From Candidatus Magasanikiibacteriota bacterium (GTDB lineage: Bacteria; Patescibacteriota; Patescibacteriia; Magasanikbacterales; GWA2-37-8): DNA of 64,000 nt. Shown here piece by piece: positions 16,254 through 23,640 of the stretch. The translations under genes and the position numbers were made by a program. The notes below the pieces were generated by a model. The model did not search any database. It was not told where the DNA came from and was given only the letters and a program-made list of their open reading frames with translations. Every line of letters starts with the position of its first letter. The stretch's first letter is position 1. The stretch covers positions 4,404-68,403 of the forward strand of contig CAINUM010000063.1 in the NCBI GenBank assembly GCA_903853785.1, given 5' to 3'.

Positions 16254-16289
16254 GTGCGTCGACTAATCCAAAGGAGTAGTCCGGCGCAC
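16254..16289 (+). repeat. Conserved 3' hairpin, copy A
   Basis: Stem GTGCGTC-GACTA pairs with TAGTC-(C)-GGCGCAC, one bulged C, around the 11-base loop ATCCAAAGGAG. Copy B 1.35 kb downstream has the same architecture, bulge and loop end. Stem differences keep pairing (T-A against C-G, T-G against C-G). The loop presents AAAGGAG, a Shine-Dalgarno-like sequence. Confidence 0.85.
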
Positions 16290-16328
16290 ACATACTTTAG
16301 ACTCAAGTTATTGTCTCTAGAGAAAGAT

Positions 16329-16359
16329 AAAAAATTCCAATTGAATGTTGGAATTTTTT
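16329..16359 (+). terminator. Terminator of unit A
   Basis: A perfect 12-bp stem (AAAAAATTCCAA and TTGGAATTTTTT) with a 7-base loop, 40 bases after the conserved hairpin. It shows that unit A is a self-contained transcript. Confidence 0.9.
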
Positions 16360-16423
16360 GTTTGCCAAACTTTTTATGTATGATATACTTTCATTATTAA
16401 ACAATGATTTAAATAATTATTTT

Positions 16424-17263
16424 ATGTCTGAAGTATCAAGTGAAGACAAAGCTAAACAAGCGGAATTCAAAGCACCAACATTCGAAAAAAAAACTTCTTC
16501 AAAAGAAGTACAGCTTTTGGATTCAAAATATTTTCAAGCAATGAATCGACTTTATCAATTACAAAATAAAGTAGGAAAAGAAAGTATTCCCCAAGCGATT
16601 TTGGATAATAAAGACTTGAAAGCAGTGGTGGATGAAGTGCTGGCCGACGCCAGATATAATCCTGAAGGCAAGAAAATAGAGGATGTAGATTTTAGCTTAG
16701 TAGATGATAAAAAAACAAACAAATTAGGTGTACTTGGAAAGAATAAACAAGCAAGAACTAGTTGGAATAAAGATAATCCTTTTTATCGTGCATGGGTTAA
16801 AGATGCAAAAGATATTATGCCTGAAGCAGGAGAAGATATTGAGGATGTATTGCCAGACATTTCGGATGTTGGACCAGTTGAACCAATTATCAGCGAAGAC
16901 GATAAGCAAACGGTGGCAGAGGCGGATAGTGCAAAAATTATAGATATCAGATCTAGAATAAATGATTTTACAAAGTCCGAAAAAGCATTTTTTAATAGTG
17001 AACACGATGAGATCGCCCCTGCTTCTACAGCGGAGGAATTGGCTCAAGCTAAAAAGATTTTAGGATCAGATCAAGATGATGGAACTTATCGTTCAGGTCA
17101 AAGTATTACACCGGGTGGTTCGACAAAGACTTGGCTGGAGAAAGGGTTGTTGGCAATAGGAGCTAAAAAATTGGGTGAAGCAATCGCAAGAAGTAATAAA
17201 AAAGAGAATCCAATAGCAGAAAAACCAAAGACTGATGATAAAATCGACAAACTCGCAGCCTAG
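16424..17263 (+). CDS. Acidic hypothetical protein between units A and B
   Basis: A 279-residue soluble protein I do not recognise. The start is set at MSEVSSEDKAKQ; the frame is open 22 codons upstream, but that part lies over the unit A terminator and a likely promoter (a TATACT-like box near 16383). It is rich in Lys, Glu and Asp, with a predicted helical N-terminal part (LLDSKYFQAMNRLYQLQNKV) and an acidic linker (DIEDVLPDISDVGPVEPIISEDD). The C-terminus is basic. There is no signal peptide or membrane segment. Codon use matches the host, unlike the two units flanking it. Confidence 0.65.
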   Translation: MSEVSSEDKAKQAEFKAPTFEKKTSSKEVQLLDSKYFQAMNRLYQLQNKVGKESIPQAILDNKDLKAVVDEVLADARYNPEGKKIEDVDFSLVDDKKTNKLGVLGKNKQARTSWNKDNPFYRAWVKDAKDIMPEAGEDIEDVLPDISDVGPVEPIISEDDKQTVAEADSAKIIDIRSRINDFTKSEKAFFNSEHDEIAPASTAEELAQAKKILGSDQDDGTYRSGQSITPGGSTKTWLEKGLLAIGAKKLGEAIARSNKKENPIAEKPKTDDKIDKLAA

Positions 17264-17271
17264 AACAAGCA

Positions 17272-17300
17272 TTGACTTTTTGGCCTAAATATGCTATACT
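17272..17300 (+). promoter_or_regulatory. Promoter of GC-rich unit B
   Basis: TTGACT and TATACT with a 17-base spacer, starting nine bases after the stop of the preceding gene. The expected transcript starts near 17307, directly before a nested hairpin (TCGGG/CCCGA outside, AGGCT/AGCCT inside). Confidence 0.85.
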
Positions 17301-17357
17301 CTAGGCTGTTCGGGACAAGGCTACCCAGCCTTTTTCACCCGACGAGTGAGGGGATAC

Positions 17358-17567
17358 ATGCGACTCTTTTTCCGACTCTTTGAGGGATCGAGCTCTCTCG
17401 AAGTGGCTTTCGAGCCTAATTCGCGACTCGCAGCCACACAACGAGGTGTTCCGACCAACTGGAACGGCGCAACCAAAGCGCAACTGCGCATGTTGGATCG
17501 GCCAGCCTACTTGCGAGTCAAGAACGGCGAGCCATTCGGCCCCGCGGTCTTCGCGCTGGCCAACTAG
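17358..17567 (+). CDS. Small GC-rich ORF of mini-unit B
   Basis: A 69-residue ORF, MRLFFRLFEGSSSLEV to GPAVFALAN, with GAGGGG four bases upstream of the ATG. A GTG four codons earlier is possible but would overlap the ribosome site. The sequence has plausible protein character (LDRPAYLRVKNGEPFGPAVF) and no membrane helix. Its GC-rich codons (GCC, CGA, AAC, CTC) differ sharply from the flanking genes. It shows no visible similarity to the unit A ORF even though both units end in the same hairpin. No family is recognised. Confidence 0.5.
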   Translation: MRLFFRLFEGSSSLEVAFEPNSRLAATQRGVPTNWNGATKAQLRMLDRPAYLRVKNGEPFGPAVFALAN

Positions 17568-17605
17568 CTTCGGGCGCCGCATCAGCGACACCCACCCCTC
17601 TCACC

Positions 17606-17641
17606 GCGCGCCGACTAATTCGAAGGAGTAGTCCGGCGCGC
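17606..17641 (+). repeat. Conserved 3' hairpin, copy B
   Basis: Stem GCGCGCC-GACTA pairs with TAGTC-(C)-GGCGCGC around loop ATTCGAAGGAG. It shares the bulged C, the inner GACTA/TAGTC stem and the AAGGAG loop end with copy A. Outer stem bases differ in a pairing-preserving way. It lies 38 bases after the ORF stop. Confidence 0.88.
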
Positions 17642-17680
17642 AAATACCTTGTTCATAATTATTTGTGGATAGAGTAATTC

Positions 17681-17708
17681 AAAAAATCGCTAAATATGGC
17701 GATTTTTT
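17681..17708 (+). terminator. Terminator of unit B
   Basis: A perfect 10-bp stem, AAAAAATCGC and GCGATTTTTT, with an 8-base loop and a terminal T-run. Confidence 0.9.
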
Positions 17709-17725
17709 GTTATTTAATTAAATGG

Positions 17726-17753
17726 TTGACTAGTTTTGGTCTTTAGGTATAAT
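17726..17753 (+). promoter_or_regulatory. Promoter of the acidic 183-residue gene
   Basis: TTGACT and TATAAT with a 16-base spacer. The -10 box ends about 22 bases before the ATG, so the leader is very short. Confidence 0.8.
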
Positions 17754-17775
17754 ATAAAAGCATAAAAATAATCTT

Positions 17776-18327
17776 ATGAAGCAAAATCAATTGGATCGTA
17801 TTATCAAATTGGTGCGCCGTACTGGTGATCGTTTTGTTATAATGGATAAAGAGACTGAAGAAACCATGGTTTTGATGAATTTGAATGAGTACGAAAATTT
17901 ATTAAACGATACTTCTTCCCTGGAAGACCTTGAAGAAGAGGATATGTTGAATAAATTAAATCATGACATCTCTCGTTGGCAGACACAAAAAAACCGTCAG
18001 CCAATCCCAGATTGGGAAGAAAATTTGCAAAAAGAACTTGTTCGACCTGTAAAATTGCCGGAAGTTTTGCCAACGATTTTAGAAACTGATGAAATGGAGG
18101 AAAACGACGATCTCGAGGATGATGAATACGAAGATGTTGATATAGATACAAAAAACGCTTCAACTTTGGCACCCGAAACGTTTGAGGAGTCTATTGTTGA
18201 AAAAAATATAGAACCAATAAACATTCCGCTAGAAGTTGGCCAAGTTGAGCAAACCTTTGGCGAAGAAGGTTTGTCTGATTTAGCCGAAGGTGAGGAAGAA
18301 AAGTTCTATTTGGAACCCATTGAATAA
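17776..18327 (+). CDS. Acidic protein with a Phd-like N-terminus
   Basis: A 183-residue protein. The first 45 residues (LDRIIKLVRRTGDRFVIMDKETEETMVLMNLNEYENLL) have the alpha-beta-beta-alpha feel of Phd/YefM-type DNA-binding antitoxins, where the second strand carries VVLMxLxEYExLL. The remainder is a long, very acidic, probably disordered tail (EENDDLEDDEYEDVDID). No toxin gene is adjacent, so a toxin-antitoxin role is not supported. It could be a stand-alone regulator or scaffold. It has its own promoter and precedes tuf by about 190 bases. Confidence 0.55.
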   Translation: MKQNQLDRIIKLVRRTGDRFVIMDKETEETMVLMNLNEYENLLNDTSSLEDLEEEDMLNKLNHDISRWQTQKNRQPIPDWEENLQKELVRPVKLPEVLPTILETDEMEENDDLEDDEYEDVDIDTKNASTLAPETFEESIVEKNIEPINIPLEVGQVEQTFGEEGLSDLAEGEEEKFYLEPIE

Positions 18328-18368
18328 ATTTAGTGTTCATAAAAAGTTTATCCACAATTTCTCCCCCC

Positions 18369-18396
18369 TTGCAAAATAATTAAAACCTGATATAAT
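18369..18396 (+). promoter_or_regulatory. tuf: Promoter of tuf
   Basis: TTGCAA and TATAAT with a 16-base spacer. The transcript begins at or inside a hairpin at 18401-18427 (11 bp, ACGCTAATCAT with ATGGTTAGCGT) followed by GTTTTG, which may stabilise the mRNA or act as a weak attenuator. The leader is about 110 bases. Confidence 0.82.
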
Positions 18397-18478
18397 GCCC
18401 ACGCTAATCATCTCTTATGGTTAGCGTGTTTTGTTAAAATATTTTATTAAAAATTTAGCGGCTGGACAAAAATCTGCT

Positions 18479-18490
18479 TCGACCACTCGA
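18479..18490 (+). promoter_or_regulatory. Leader hairpin of tuf, motif shared with rplA leader
   Basis: TCGACCACTCGA sits in the hairpin CTGCTTCGA-CCAC-TCGACGCAG (8 pairs, one mismatch). The same 12 bases form the leader hairpin of rplA. Both genes make abundant translation proteins. Confidence 0.5.
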
Positions 18491-18515
18491 CGCAGTGCCG
18501 TGAACGTCTAATCTT

Positions 18516-19706
18516 ATGGCTGAGTTTTCAAGAACCAAGCCTCACGTTAACGTAGGTACCATTGGTCACGTTGATCATGGTAAAACAACTTTGACTGCTT
18601 CTCTTTTAGCAGTTTTAAATGCTACTGGTGGTGTTGCCCAACATAAGGGTATCGGTGATTTGGATAAAGCTCCAGAATCAAAGTCTCGTGGTATTACAAT
18701 TTCCACAGCTCACGTAGAATACGAAACTACAAATAGACATTACGCTCACGTAGATTGTCCTGGACATGCCGATTATGTTAAAAACATGATTACTGGTGCT
18801 GCTCAGATGGATGGTGCTATTTTGGTAGTATCTGCTGCTGACGGTCCTATGCCTCAAACTCGTGAACATATCTTGTTGGCTAACCAAGTTGGTGTAAAGA
18901 ATATTATCGTTTTCTTGAACAAATTGGACATGGCTGATCCTGAATTGGTTGAATTGGTAGAAGCTGAAGTTCGTGATCTTTTGACAAAATATGGATTCGC
19001 TGGTGATGCAATCCCATTTGTTCGCGGTTCTGCTTTGAAAGCTTTAGAAAATCCTTCTGATGAAGCAGCTGCAAAACCAATCTTGGAATTGCTAGCTACT
19101 ATGGATTCTTATTTCCCAACTCCAATTCGCGATCTTGATAAACCATTCTTAATGCCTGTTGAAGACGTTTTTTCTATTGAAGGACGTGGAACAGTAGTAA
19201 CTGGTCGTATCGAACGCGGTATGGTAAAGATCAATGATGAAATTTCTATCGTTGGTTTGCGCGAAGAACCAATGAAAACTGTAGTTACAGGTATCGAAAT
19301 GTTTAACAAGTCTTTGAAAGAAGGCCAAGCTGGTGATAACGCTGGTATCTTGTTACGCGGTACAAAGAAAGAAGATGTTGAACGTGGTATGGTCTTGGCT
19401 AAACCAGGAACAATCACTCCTCATACTGAATTCGAAGCTGAAATCTACGTTTTGAGTAAAGACGAAGGTGGTCGCCACAAACCTTTCTTCAAAGGTTACA
19501 AACCACAATTCTACATCCGCACAACTGATGTAACTGGTGATATTCTTGAATTACCAGCTGGTGTAGAAATGGTTATGCCTGGTGATACTGTTAACTTGAA
19601 GATCAAATTGATCAACCCAGTAGCTATGGAAGACAAGATGAACTTTGCTATCCGCGAAGGTGGACGCACTGTTGGCTCTGGTGTAGTAGTAAAAATTATC
19701 AAATAA
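18516..19706 (+). CDS. tuf: Elongation factor Tu
   Basis: Delivers aminoacyl-tRNA to the ribosome. The 396 residues have [14 protein letters not shown] (G1), RGITIS (switch I), [13 protein letters not shown] (G3), NKLDMAD (G4, with Leu where most bacteria have Cys) and SALK-type G5 (GSALKALEN). Domains 2 and 3 follow at normal length, and the C-terminus is [15 protein letters not shown]. The gene has its own promoter and a hairpin at its 3' end before rpsJ. Confidence 0.98.
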   Translation: MAEFSRTKPHVNVGTIGHVDHGKTTLTASLLAVLNATGGVAQHKGIGDLDKAPESKSRGITISTAHVEYETTNRHYAHVDCPGHADYVKNMITGAAQMDGAILVVSAADGPMPQTREHILLANQVGVKNIIVFLNKLDMADPELVELVEAEVRDLLTKYGFAGDAIPFVRGSALKALENPSDEAAAKPILELLATMDSYFPTPIRDLDKPFLMPVEDVFSIEGRGTVVTGRIERGMVKINDEISIVGLREEPMKTVVTGIEMFNKSLKEGQAGDNAGILLRGTKKEDVERGMVLAKPGTITPHTEFEAEIYVLSKDEGGRHKPFFKGYKPQFYIRTTDVTGDILELPAGVEMVMPGDTVNLKIKLINPVAMEDKMNFAIREGGRTVGSGVVVKIIK

Positions 19707-19715
19707 GATTTTATT

Positions 19716-19739
19716 GGGGGCGTTCTAAAAAACGCCCCC
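19716..19739 (+). terminator. Hairpin after tuf
   Basis: A 9-bp GC-rich stem, GGGGGCGTT and AACGCCCCC, with a 6-base loop. The following T-run is poor (TTAAAATTG), so read-through into rpsJ is likely. Confidence 0.65.
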
Positions 19740-19782
19740 TTAAAATTGTTCTTTAATTAGTTCTTTAATTTTAATAAATAAC

Positions 19783-20127
19783 ATGACAACCACAACACCT
19801 ACAACTAAAGCAACAGAGGAGGTCGGAACTCGTATTCGCGTTAAAATTCGTGCATATGATAACCGTGTTATCGATCAGGCTACTCGTACAATCATCGAAA
19901 CAGCCGCTCGTAATGAGGCTAAAGTAGTTGGTCCAGTACCTTTGCCAACAGAAAAGACTAAATTCACTGTCAATCGTTCTACCTTTGTACATAAAGACGC
20001 TCGCGAACAGTTCGAAATGCGCGTACACAAACGTTTGATCGACATTATGAATGCAACTCCAAAATGTGTTGATGCATTGATGAATTTAAACTTACCAGCT
20101 GGCGTGGATGTTGAAATAAAAATGTAG
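19783..20127 (+). CDS. rpsJ: Ribosomal protein S10
   Basis: Small-subunit head protein and NusG/NusB partner in antitermination. The 114 residues include [50 protein letters not shown] and the C-terminal [10 protein letters not shown]. An N-terminal Thr-rich extension of about 15 residues precedes the usual start. It is separated from the rest of the S10 operon by a promoter and a long leader, so it is more closely tied to tuf. Confidence 0.97.
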   Translation: MTTTTPTTKATEEVGTRIRVKIRAYDNRVIDQATRTIIETAARNEAKVVGPVPLPTEKTKFTVNRSTFVHKDAREQFEMRVHKRLIDIMNATPKCVDALMNLNLPAGVDVEIKM

Positions 20128-20136
20128 TAGTGGGGC

Positions 20137-20165
20137 TTGACAGAAATATTTTTTTCTGCTATTAT
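20137..20165 (+). promoter_or_regulatory. Strong promoter of the L3-SecY operon
   Basis: Consensus TTGACA and TATTAT with an ideal 17-base spacer, ten bases after the rpsJ stop codon. It makes the large ribosomal operon independent of rpsJ. Confidence 0.9.
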
Positions 20166-20171
20166 TAGCCC

Positions 20172-20455
20172 ACAAAGCCAAGCAGTGCCAAGTAAATAAG
20201 ATTTGTCCCGATTTAGTCGGGGGTACAAAAAACATTTACACAGCAAAATTTTGGCCAGGAGATTAAGATTTTTACCAAATAAAAAACTAAAGCCATCTAT
20301 AAAGTTCACCCTCTGGGGGTGAATAGTGTGCAACCAAAAGTTGTGCACAAGAAGGCTAGAAACAAGAGCACTGAAGGATTGGGTTAAACAGTGTTATTGC
20401 TTCTAGTTTTTTGTTAAATAATTAATTCAGTTATCTTCCCATCCGATGGGAAGCA
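20172..20455 (+). promoter_or_regulatory. Long structured leader before rplC, with attenuator
   Basis: About 285 bases with no convincing ORF but several hairpins: TTGT-CCCGA/TCGGG-TACAA near 20199; TTCACCC/GGGTGAA at 20305-20323; GTGTGCAAC/GTTGTGCAC at 20326-20348; a terminator-like hairpin at 20355-20412 (CTAGAA/TTCTAG, CAA/TTG and CACTG/CAGTG stems followed by TTTTTTG); and an 8-bp hairpin CTTCCCAT/ATGGGAAG ending two bases before the first rplC ATG. The layout is that of an autoregulatory r-protein leader combining attenuation with start-site control. Which protein or ligand binds is unknown. Confidence 0.75.
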
Positions 20456-20470
20456 ATGACAACAATTTTT

Positions 20471-21178
20471 ATGAAATTCATTTTAGGAAAGAAAATTGGA
20501 ATGACACAGGTGTTTTTACCAAATGGTGAAGTAATGCCAGTTACTCGTGTATTAGCTGGTCCTTGTAGCATCGTCCAGGTTAAGGAAAAAGAAAAGGCTA
20601 TTCAGCTCGGTTTTGGAGAAAAGAAAGAATTTCGTTTAAATAAACCAGAAGCCGGTCATTTGAAAGATTTGGCTCCAGTTTCTTGGTTGAAAGAATTTTC
20701 TGTTGAAAAGACAGAGGATATTAGTCGTGGAGATTTTATAACATTAGATACTTTTGCAGCTGGTGACGAAGTCGAAGTGATGGGTGTTTCCAAAGGTAAA
20801 GGTTTTGCCGGTGTAGTTAAGCGTCATCATTTCCGTGGTGGTCCTGCTTCACACGGTCATAAAGATAACTTGCGTGCCCCTGGTTCTATTGGTGCCGGTG
20901 GTGTACAGCGCGTTTTCAAAGGTATGCGTATGGCGGGTCGTATGGGTGGTGATCAAGTAACTGTCAAAAATTTGGAAGTAGTAGAAGTTCACCCAGAGAC
21001 AAATGAAATTTATATCAAAGGTGCAGTTCCAGGTGGTCGCAACAGTTTGCTTGTGATCCAAGGTCCTGGTGTATTAAAAATTCAAAAAAATGGACAAAAG
21101 GCCGAAGTAGTGAAAGAACAACCGGTAGTTGAAGCTACCCCAGTAGAAACTGCTGGCGAAGAAACTGTGAACGCCTAA
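20471..21178 (+). CDS. rplC: Ribosomal protein L3
   Basis: Early-assembly protein near the peptidyl transferase centre. The start was placed at MKFILGKKIGMTQVF, the usual L3 N-terminus; an ATG five codons earlier (20456) directly after a leader hairpin is also possible. Motifs include DEVEVMGVSKGKGFAGVVKRH, GGPASHGHKDNLRAPGSIG and MAGRMGGDQVTVKN. The C-terminus has a tail of about 25 residues (VVKEQPVVEATPVETAGEE) beyond the usual end. Confidence 0.96.
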   Translation: MKFILGKKIGMTQVFLPNGEVMPVTRVLAGPCSIVQVKEKEKAIQLGFGEKKEFRLNKPEAGHLKDLAPVSWLKEFSVEKTEDISRGDFITLDTFAAGDEVEVMGVSKGKGFAGVVKRHHFRGGPASHGHKDNLRAPGSIGAGGVQRVFKGMRMAGRMGGDQVTVKNLEVVEVHPETNEIYIKGAVPGGRNSLLVIQGPGVLKIQKNGQKAEVVKEQPVVEATPVETAGEETVNA

Positions 21179-21198
21179 TTTTAAAGAAGATTATTTAT

Positions 21199-21828
21199 AT
21201 GAAAATTAAAGTTTACAACTTAGCTGGCAAAGAAACTGGTGAAATGGAAGTGTCAGACACAGTGTTTGGTGTAAAAATCAAACCTGAAATGGTTCACCAA
21301 GTTTTTGTTCAACAGACAAACAATCAGCGCGAACCTTGGGCTGATACAAAAAATCGTGGTGAAGTAAGTGGTGGTGGTAAGAAACCTTGGCAACAAAAAG
21401 GTACCGGCCGCGCTCGTCACGGTTCTATCCGTTCTCCAATCTGGAAAGGCGGCGGTGTCGCTTTTGGTCCGTTGACTGATCGCAATTACAAAACAAAGAT
21501 CAACAAAAAAACTCGTCAGGCTGCAATCCGCATGTGTTTAACTGACAAGGCTCAATCTGGAAATTTGATGGTAATAGAGGATCTCAAGTTTGAACAACCA
21601 AAAACACAATTATTTGCTAAATTTTTGAAAACATTACCAGCTAAGTTAAAAACATTCTTGGTTTTAACTGCTGATAAGAGTGACGATATTATGCGCATGA
21701 GTAAGAACTTGAAAGTTGTAAAAACTTTACGCGCACAAGATAGCAACGTATTGGATTTACTTTCCAAAGGTGTGATCTTAACTTCCAAGGATGGAATTAA
21801 GAAAATGGAAGAAGTCTTTGGAAAATAA
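21199..21828 (+). CDS. rplD: Ribosomal protein L4
   Basis: Binds 23S rRNA and reaches into the exit tunnel; in some bacteria it represses its own operon. The 209 residues include the tunnel loop GGGKKPWQQKGTGRARHGSIRSP and FGPLTDRNYKTKINKKTRQAA. It follows L3 by 20 bases. It is a candidate ligand for the leader upstream of rplC, by analogy with the E. coli S10 leader, but this is inference. Confidence 0.97.
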   Translation: MKIKVYNLAGKETGEMEVSDTVFGVKIKPEMVHQVFVQQTNNQREPWADTKNRGEVSGGGKKPWQQKGTGRARHGSIRSPIWKGGGVAFGPLTDRNYKTKINKKTRQAAIRMCLTDKAQSGNLMVIEDLKFEQPKTQLFAKFLKTLPAKLKTFLVLTADKSDDIMRMSKNLKVVKTLRAQDSNVLDLLSKGVILTSKDGIKKMEEVFGK

Positions 21829-21854
21829 TTTAATCATTTTAGAGTTTAAATAAT

Positions 21855-22397
21855 ATGGGATTACTTGATCGCTGGTCAAAAAAGAATGAGACTGAACGTT
21901 TGGAAAAAAAGTCCGAACCAAAGTCTGAAGCCAAAGCCGAAGCTAAACCAGCTGAGGTGAAGGAAGCAAAAAAAGCTCCTGCAAAAAAAGCAGAAGTTGC
22001 AACTAAAAAAGCTCCTGCAAAAAAAACAGCTGCCAAAGTAGTAGCACATGCTGATCATGAAGATCATGAAGGTCATGATCATTCTGCTCATGAAGCTCCA
22101 AAAAAACTTAAAAAAATTATTAACAATATTTTAGTACGCGCTTTGGTAACTGAAAAATCTGCAATCAAACAGAGTGAAAATAAATACAGTTTCATTGTAG
22201 TAAAAAATGCCAACAAAGCAGTAATCAGAAAAGCTGTTGAAGAAGTTTACGGTATCAAACCAATAAGAGTTAATGTAATCAATGTCCAAGGTAAAGCAAT
22301 GCGCTTTGGCAAACATTCAGGTAAAAGAAGTGATTTCAAAAAAGCGATTGTGTCCTTACCAAAAGGAAAGACAATCGTAATTCATGAAGGCGTTTAA
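21855..22397 (+). CDS. rplW: Ribosomal protein L23 with a long N-terminal extension
   Basis: Exit-tunnel protein and docking site for trigger factor and SRP. The L23 core starts near residue 88 (NNILVRALVTEKSAIKQSENKY) and ends KGKTIVIHEGV. Before it is an 85-residue extension: MGLLDRWSKKNETERLEKKSEP, then Ala-Lys-Pro repeats (KKAPAKK, twice), then a His/Asp/Glu stretch (HADHEDHEGHDHSAHE). Typical L23 has about 95-100 residues, so the protein is nearly doubled. The extension is probably flexible and could bind metal through its histidines. Confidence 0.95.
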   Translation: MGLLDRWSKKNETERLEKKSEPKSEAKAEAKPAEVKEAKKAPAKKAEVATKKAPAKKTAAKVVAHADHEDHEGHDHSAHEAPKKLKKIINNILVRALVTEKSAIKQSENKYSFIVVKNANKAVIRKAVEEVYGIKPIRVNVINVQGKAMRFGKHSGKRSDFKKAIVSLPKGKTIVIHEGV

Positions 22398-22421
22398 TTA
22401 CCGAATATATATTAAATTATT

Positions 22422-23267
22422 ATGCCGATTAAAGTTTACAAACCAACTACCCCAGGTCGCCGAAAATCCAGTGTGGATGCTTTTGCCGACATTACAAAAT
22501 CTGAACCACAGAAGTCTTTGATTTCGATTTTGAAAAAACATTCTGGTCGTAATAACCAGGGTAAATTAACCGTTCGTCACCAAGGCGGCGGTGTTAAGCG
22601 TTTTTATCGTATTGTTGATTTCAAACAAAAGAAATTTGATGCTCCAGCAACTGTTATTGCTATCGAATATGATCCAAACCGCGGCCCTCGTGTTGCTCTT
22701 GTTGAATACGCAGATAAAACTCGTGCATACATTTTGTGTCCACAAGGTTTAAATGTTGGTGATGTTGTGATGTCTTCTGACAAAGCGATCGAAGCCAAAG
22801 TTGCTAACCGCATGAAATTGGAACATATTCCAATCGGTTTGTTTGTTTACAGTATTGAAATGACTCCAGGAAAAGGTGGTCAGCTAGTACGCGGCGCAGG
22901 TTTGTCTGCTCAGTTTACTGGTATCGAAGGTGATTACGCTCAGTTGCGTTTGCCTTCTGGTGAAACTCGCATGGTACCAAAGGCTTGTTATGCAAGTGTT
23001 GGTATGGTGGGTAATGCTGATTATCGTTTAATCCGTTGGGGTAAAGCTGGTCGTATGAGATTGCGCGGTATCCGTCCTCGTGTTAAAGGTAAGAATATGA
23101 ACCCTGTTGACCACCCGCACGGTGGTGGTGAGGGACATTCACCAATCGGTCAGAAACGCGGTCCACGTACTATCTACGGAAAAGCTGCTCGTGGTGTAAA
23201 GACTCGCAAGCCACAAAAATGGAGCAACAAATTTATTATCAGTTCACGCAGAAAGAAATCTAACTAA
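22422..23267 (+). CDS. rplB: Ribosomal protein L2
   Basis: Core 50S protein needed for subunit joining and peptidyl transfer. The 281 residues have LTVRHQGGGVKRFYRIVDF, GNCLPL-like VYSIEMTPGKGGQLVRGAG and the conserved C-terminal NPVDHPHGGGEGHSPIG, which contains the catalytic-site His. Length and order are standard. Confidence 0.98.
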   Translation: MPIKVYKPTTPGRRKSSVDAFADITKSEPQKSLISILKKHSGRNNQGKLTVRHQGGGVKRFYRIVDFKQKKFDAPATVIAIEYDPNRGPRVALVEYADKTRAYILCPQGLNVGDVVMSSDKAIEAKVANRMKLEHIPIGLFVYSIEMTPGKGGQLVRGAGLSAQFTGIEGDYAQLRLPSGETRMVPKACYASVGMVGNADYRLIRWGKAGRMRLRGIRPRVKGKNMNPVDHPHGGGEGHSPIGQKRGPRTIYGKAARGVKTRKPQKWSNKFIISSRRKKSN

Positions 23268-23273
23268 AAAATT

Positions 23274-23609
23274 ATGACTAGAAGTTTAAAAAAGGGTCTA
23301 TACGTAGATCCACGCATCCTAAAGAAAGTAGACAAAGTAAAAGAGAGTGGTAAAAAAACTCCTATCAAAACTTGGTCTCGCGCTTGCACAATCACACCAG
23401 AAATGGTGGGTGTAACCTTCTTGGTACATAATGGTAAAGATTTTCTAAGCGTTTACGTCGATGAAAATATGGTTGGACACCGCTTGGGTGAATTTTCCCC
23501 AACTAAGAAGTTCATTCGTCATGGTGGTAAGATGGCTAAAGAACAAGACTCTGCTTCAGCTGCCGCTGCCGCTCCTAAAGCCGCTGCAAAACCAGCCCCT
23601 AAAAAATAA
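23274..23609 (+). CDS. rpsS: Ribosomal protein S19
   Basis: Small-subunit head protein contacting S13 and tRNA. The core [18 protein letters not shown] to [19 protein letters not shown] is standard. A tail of about 20 residues rich in Ala and Lys ([17 protein letters not shown]) extends the 92-residue norm to 111. It starts six bases after rplB. Confidence 0.97.
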   Translation: MTRSLKKGLYVDPRILKKVDKVKESGKKTPIKTWSRACTITPEMVGVTFLVHNGKDFLSVYVDENMVGHRLGEFSPTKKFIRHGGKMAKEQDSASAAAAAPKAAAKPAPKK

Positions 23610-23640
23610 TCAACACTATAAAGATTTTTAAATTTTTTAT

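Noticed and set aside
15914..16306. 130-codon ORF on the minus strand of unit A, and other overlapping open frames there
   Set aside because: GC-rich DNA has few stop codons, so several frames are open by chance. None has a ribosome site as good as the plus-strand ORF, and they run against the promoter and terminator.
17303..17335. Antitermination switch in the unit B leader (two AGGCT copies competing for one AGCCT)
   Set aside because: The first copy lies before the expected transcription start, so it would not be in the RNA.
17301..17591. 96-codon ORF on the minus strand of unit B
   Set aside because: It is antisense to the promoter-SD-ORF-terminator order and has no promoter or ribosome site of its own.
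15933..17641. Units A and B as known RNA genes (RNase P RNA, tmRNA, SRP RNA, 6S RNA)
   Set aside because: GGAGTAGTCCGG at the 3' hairpin recalls the RNase P 5' signature, but the position and remaining conserved blocks do not fit. No tRNA-like ends or SRP tetraloop region are present.
16254..17641. Conserved hairpins as integron attC sites
   Set aside because: The hairpin with a bulged base and a small-ORF cassette looked suggestive, but the GTTRRRY and RYYYAAC boxes are missing and no integrase is visible.
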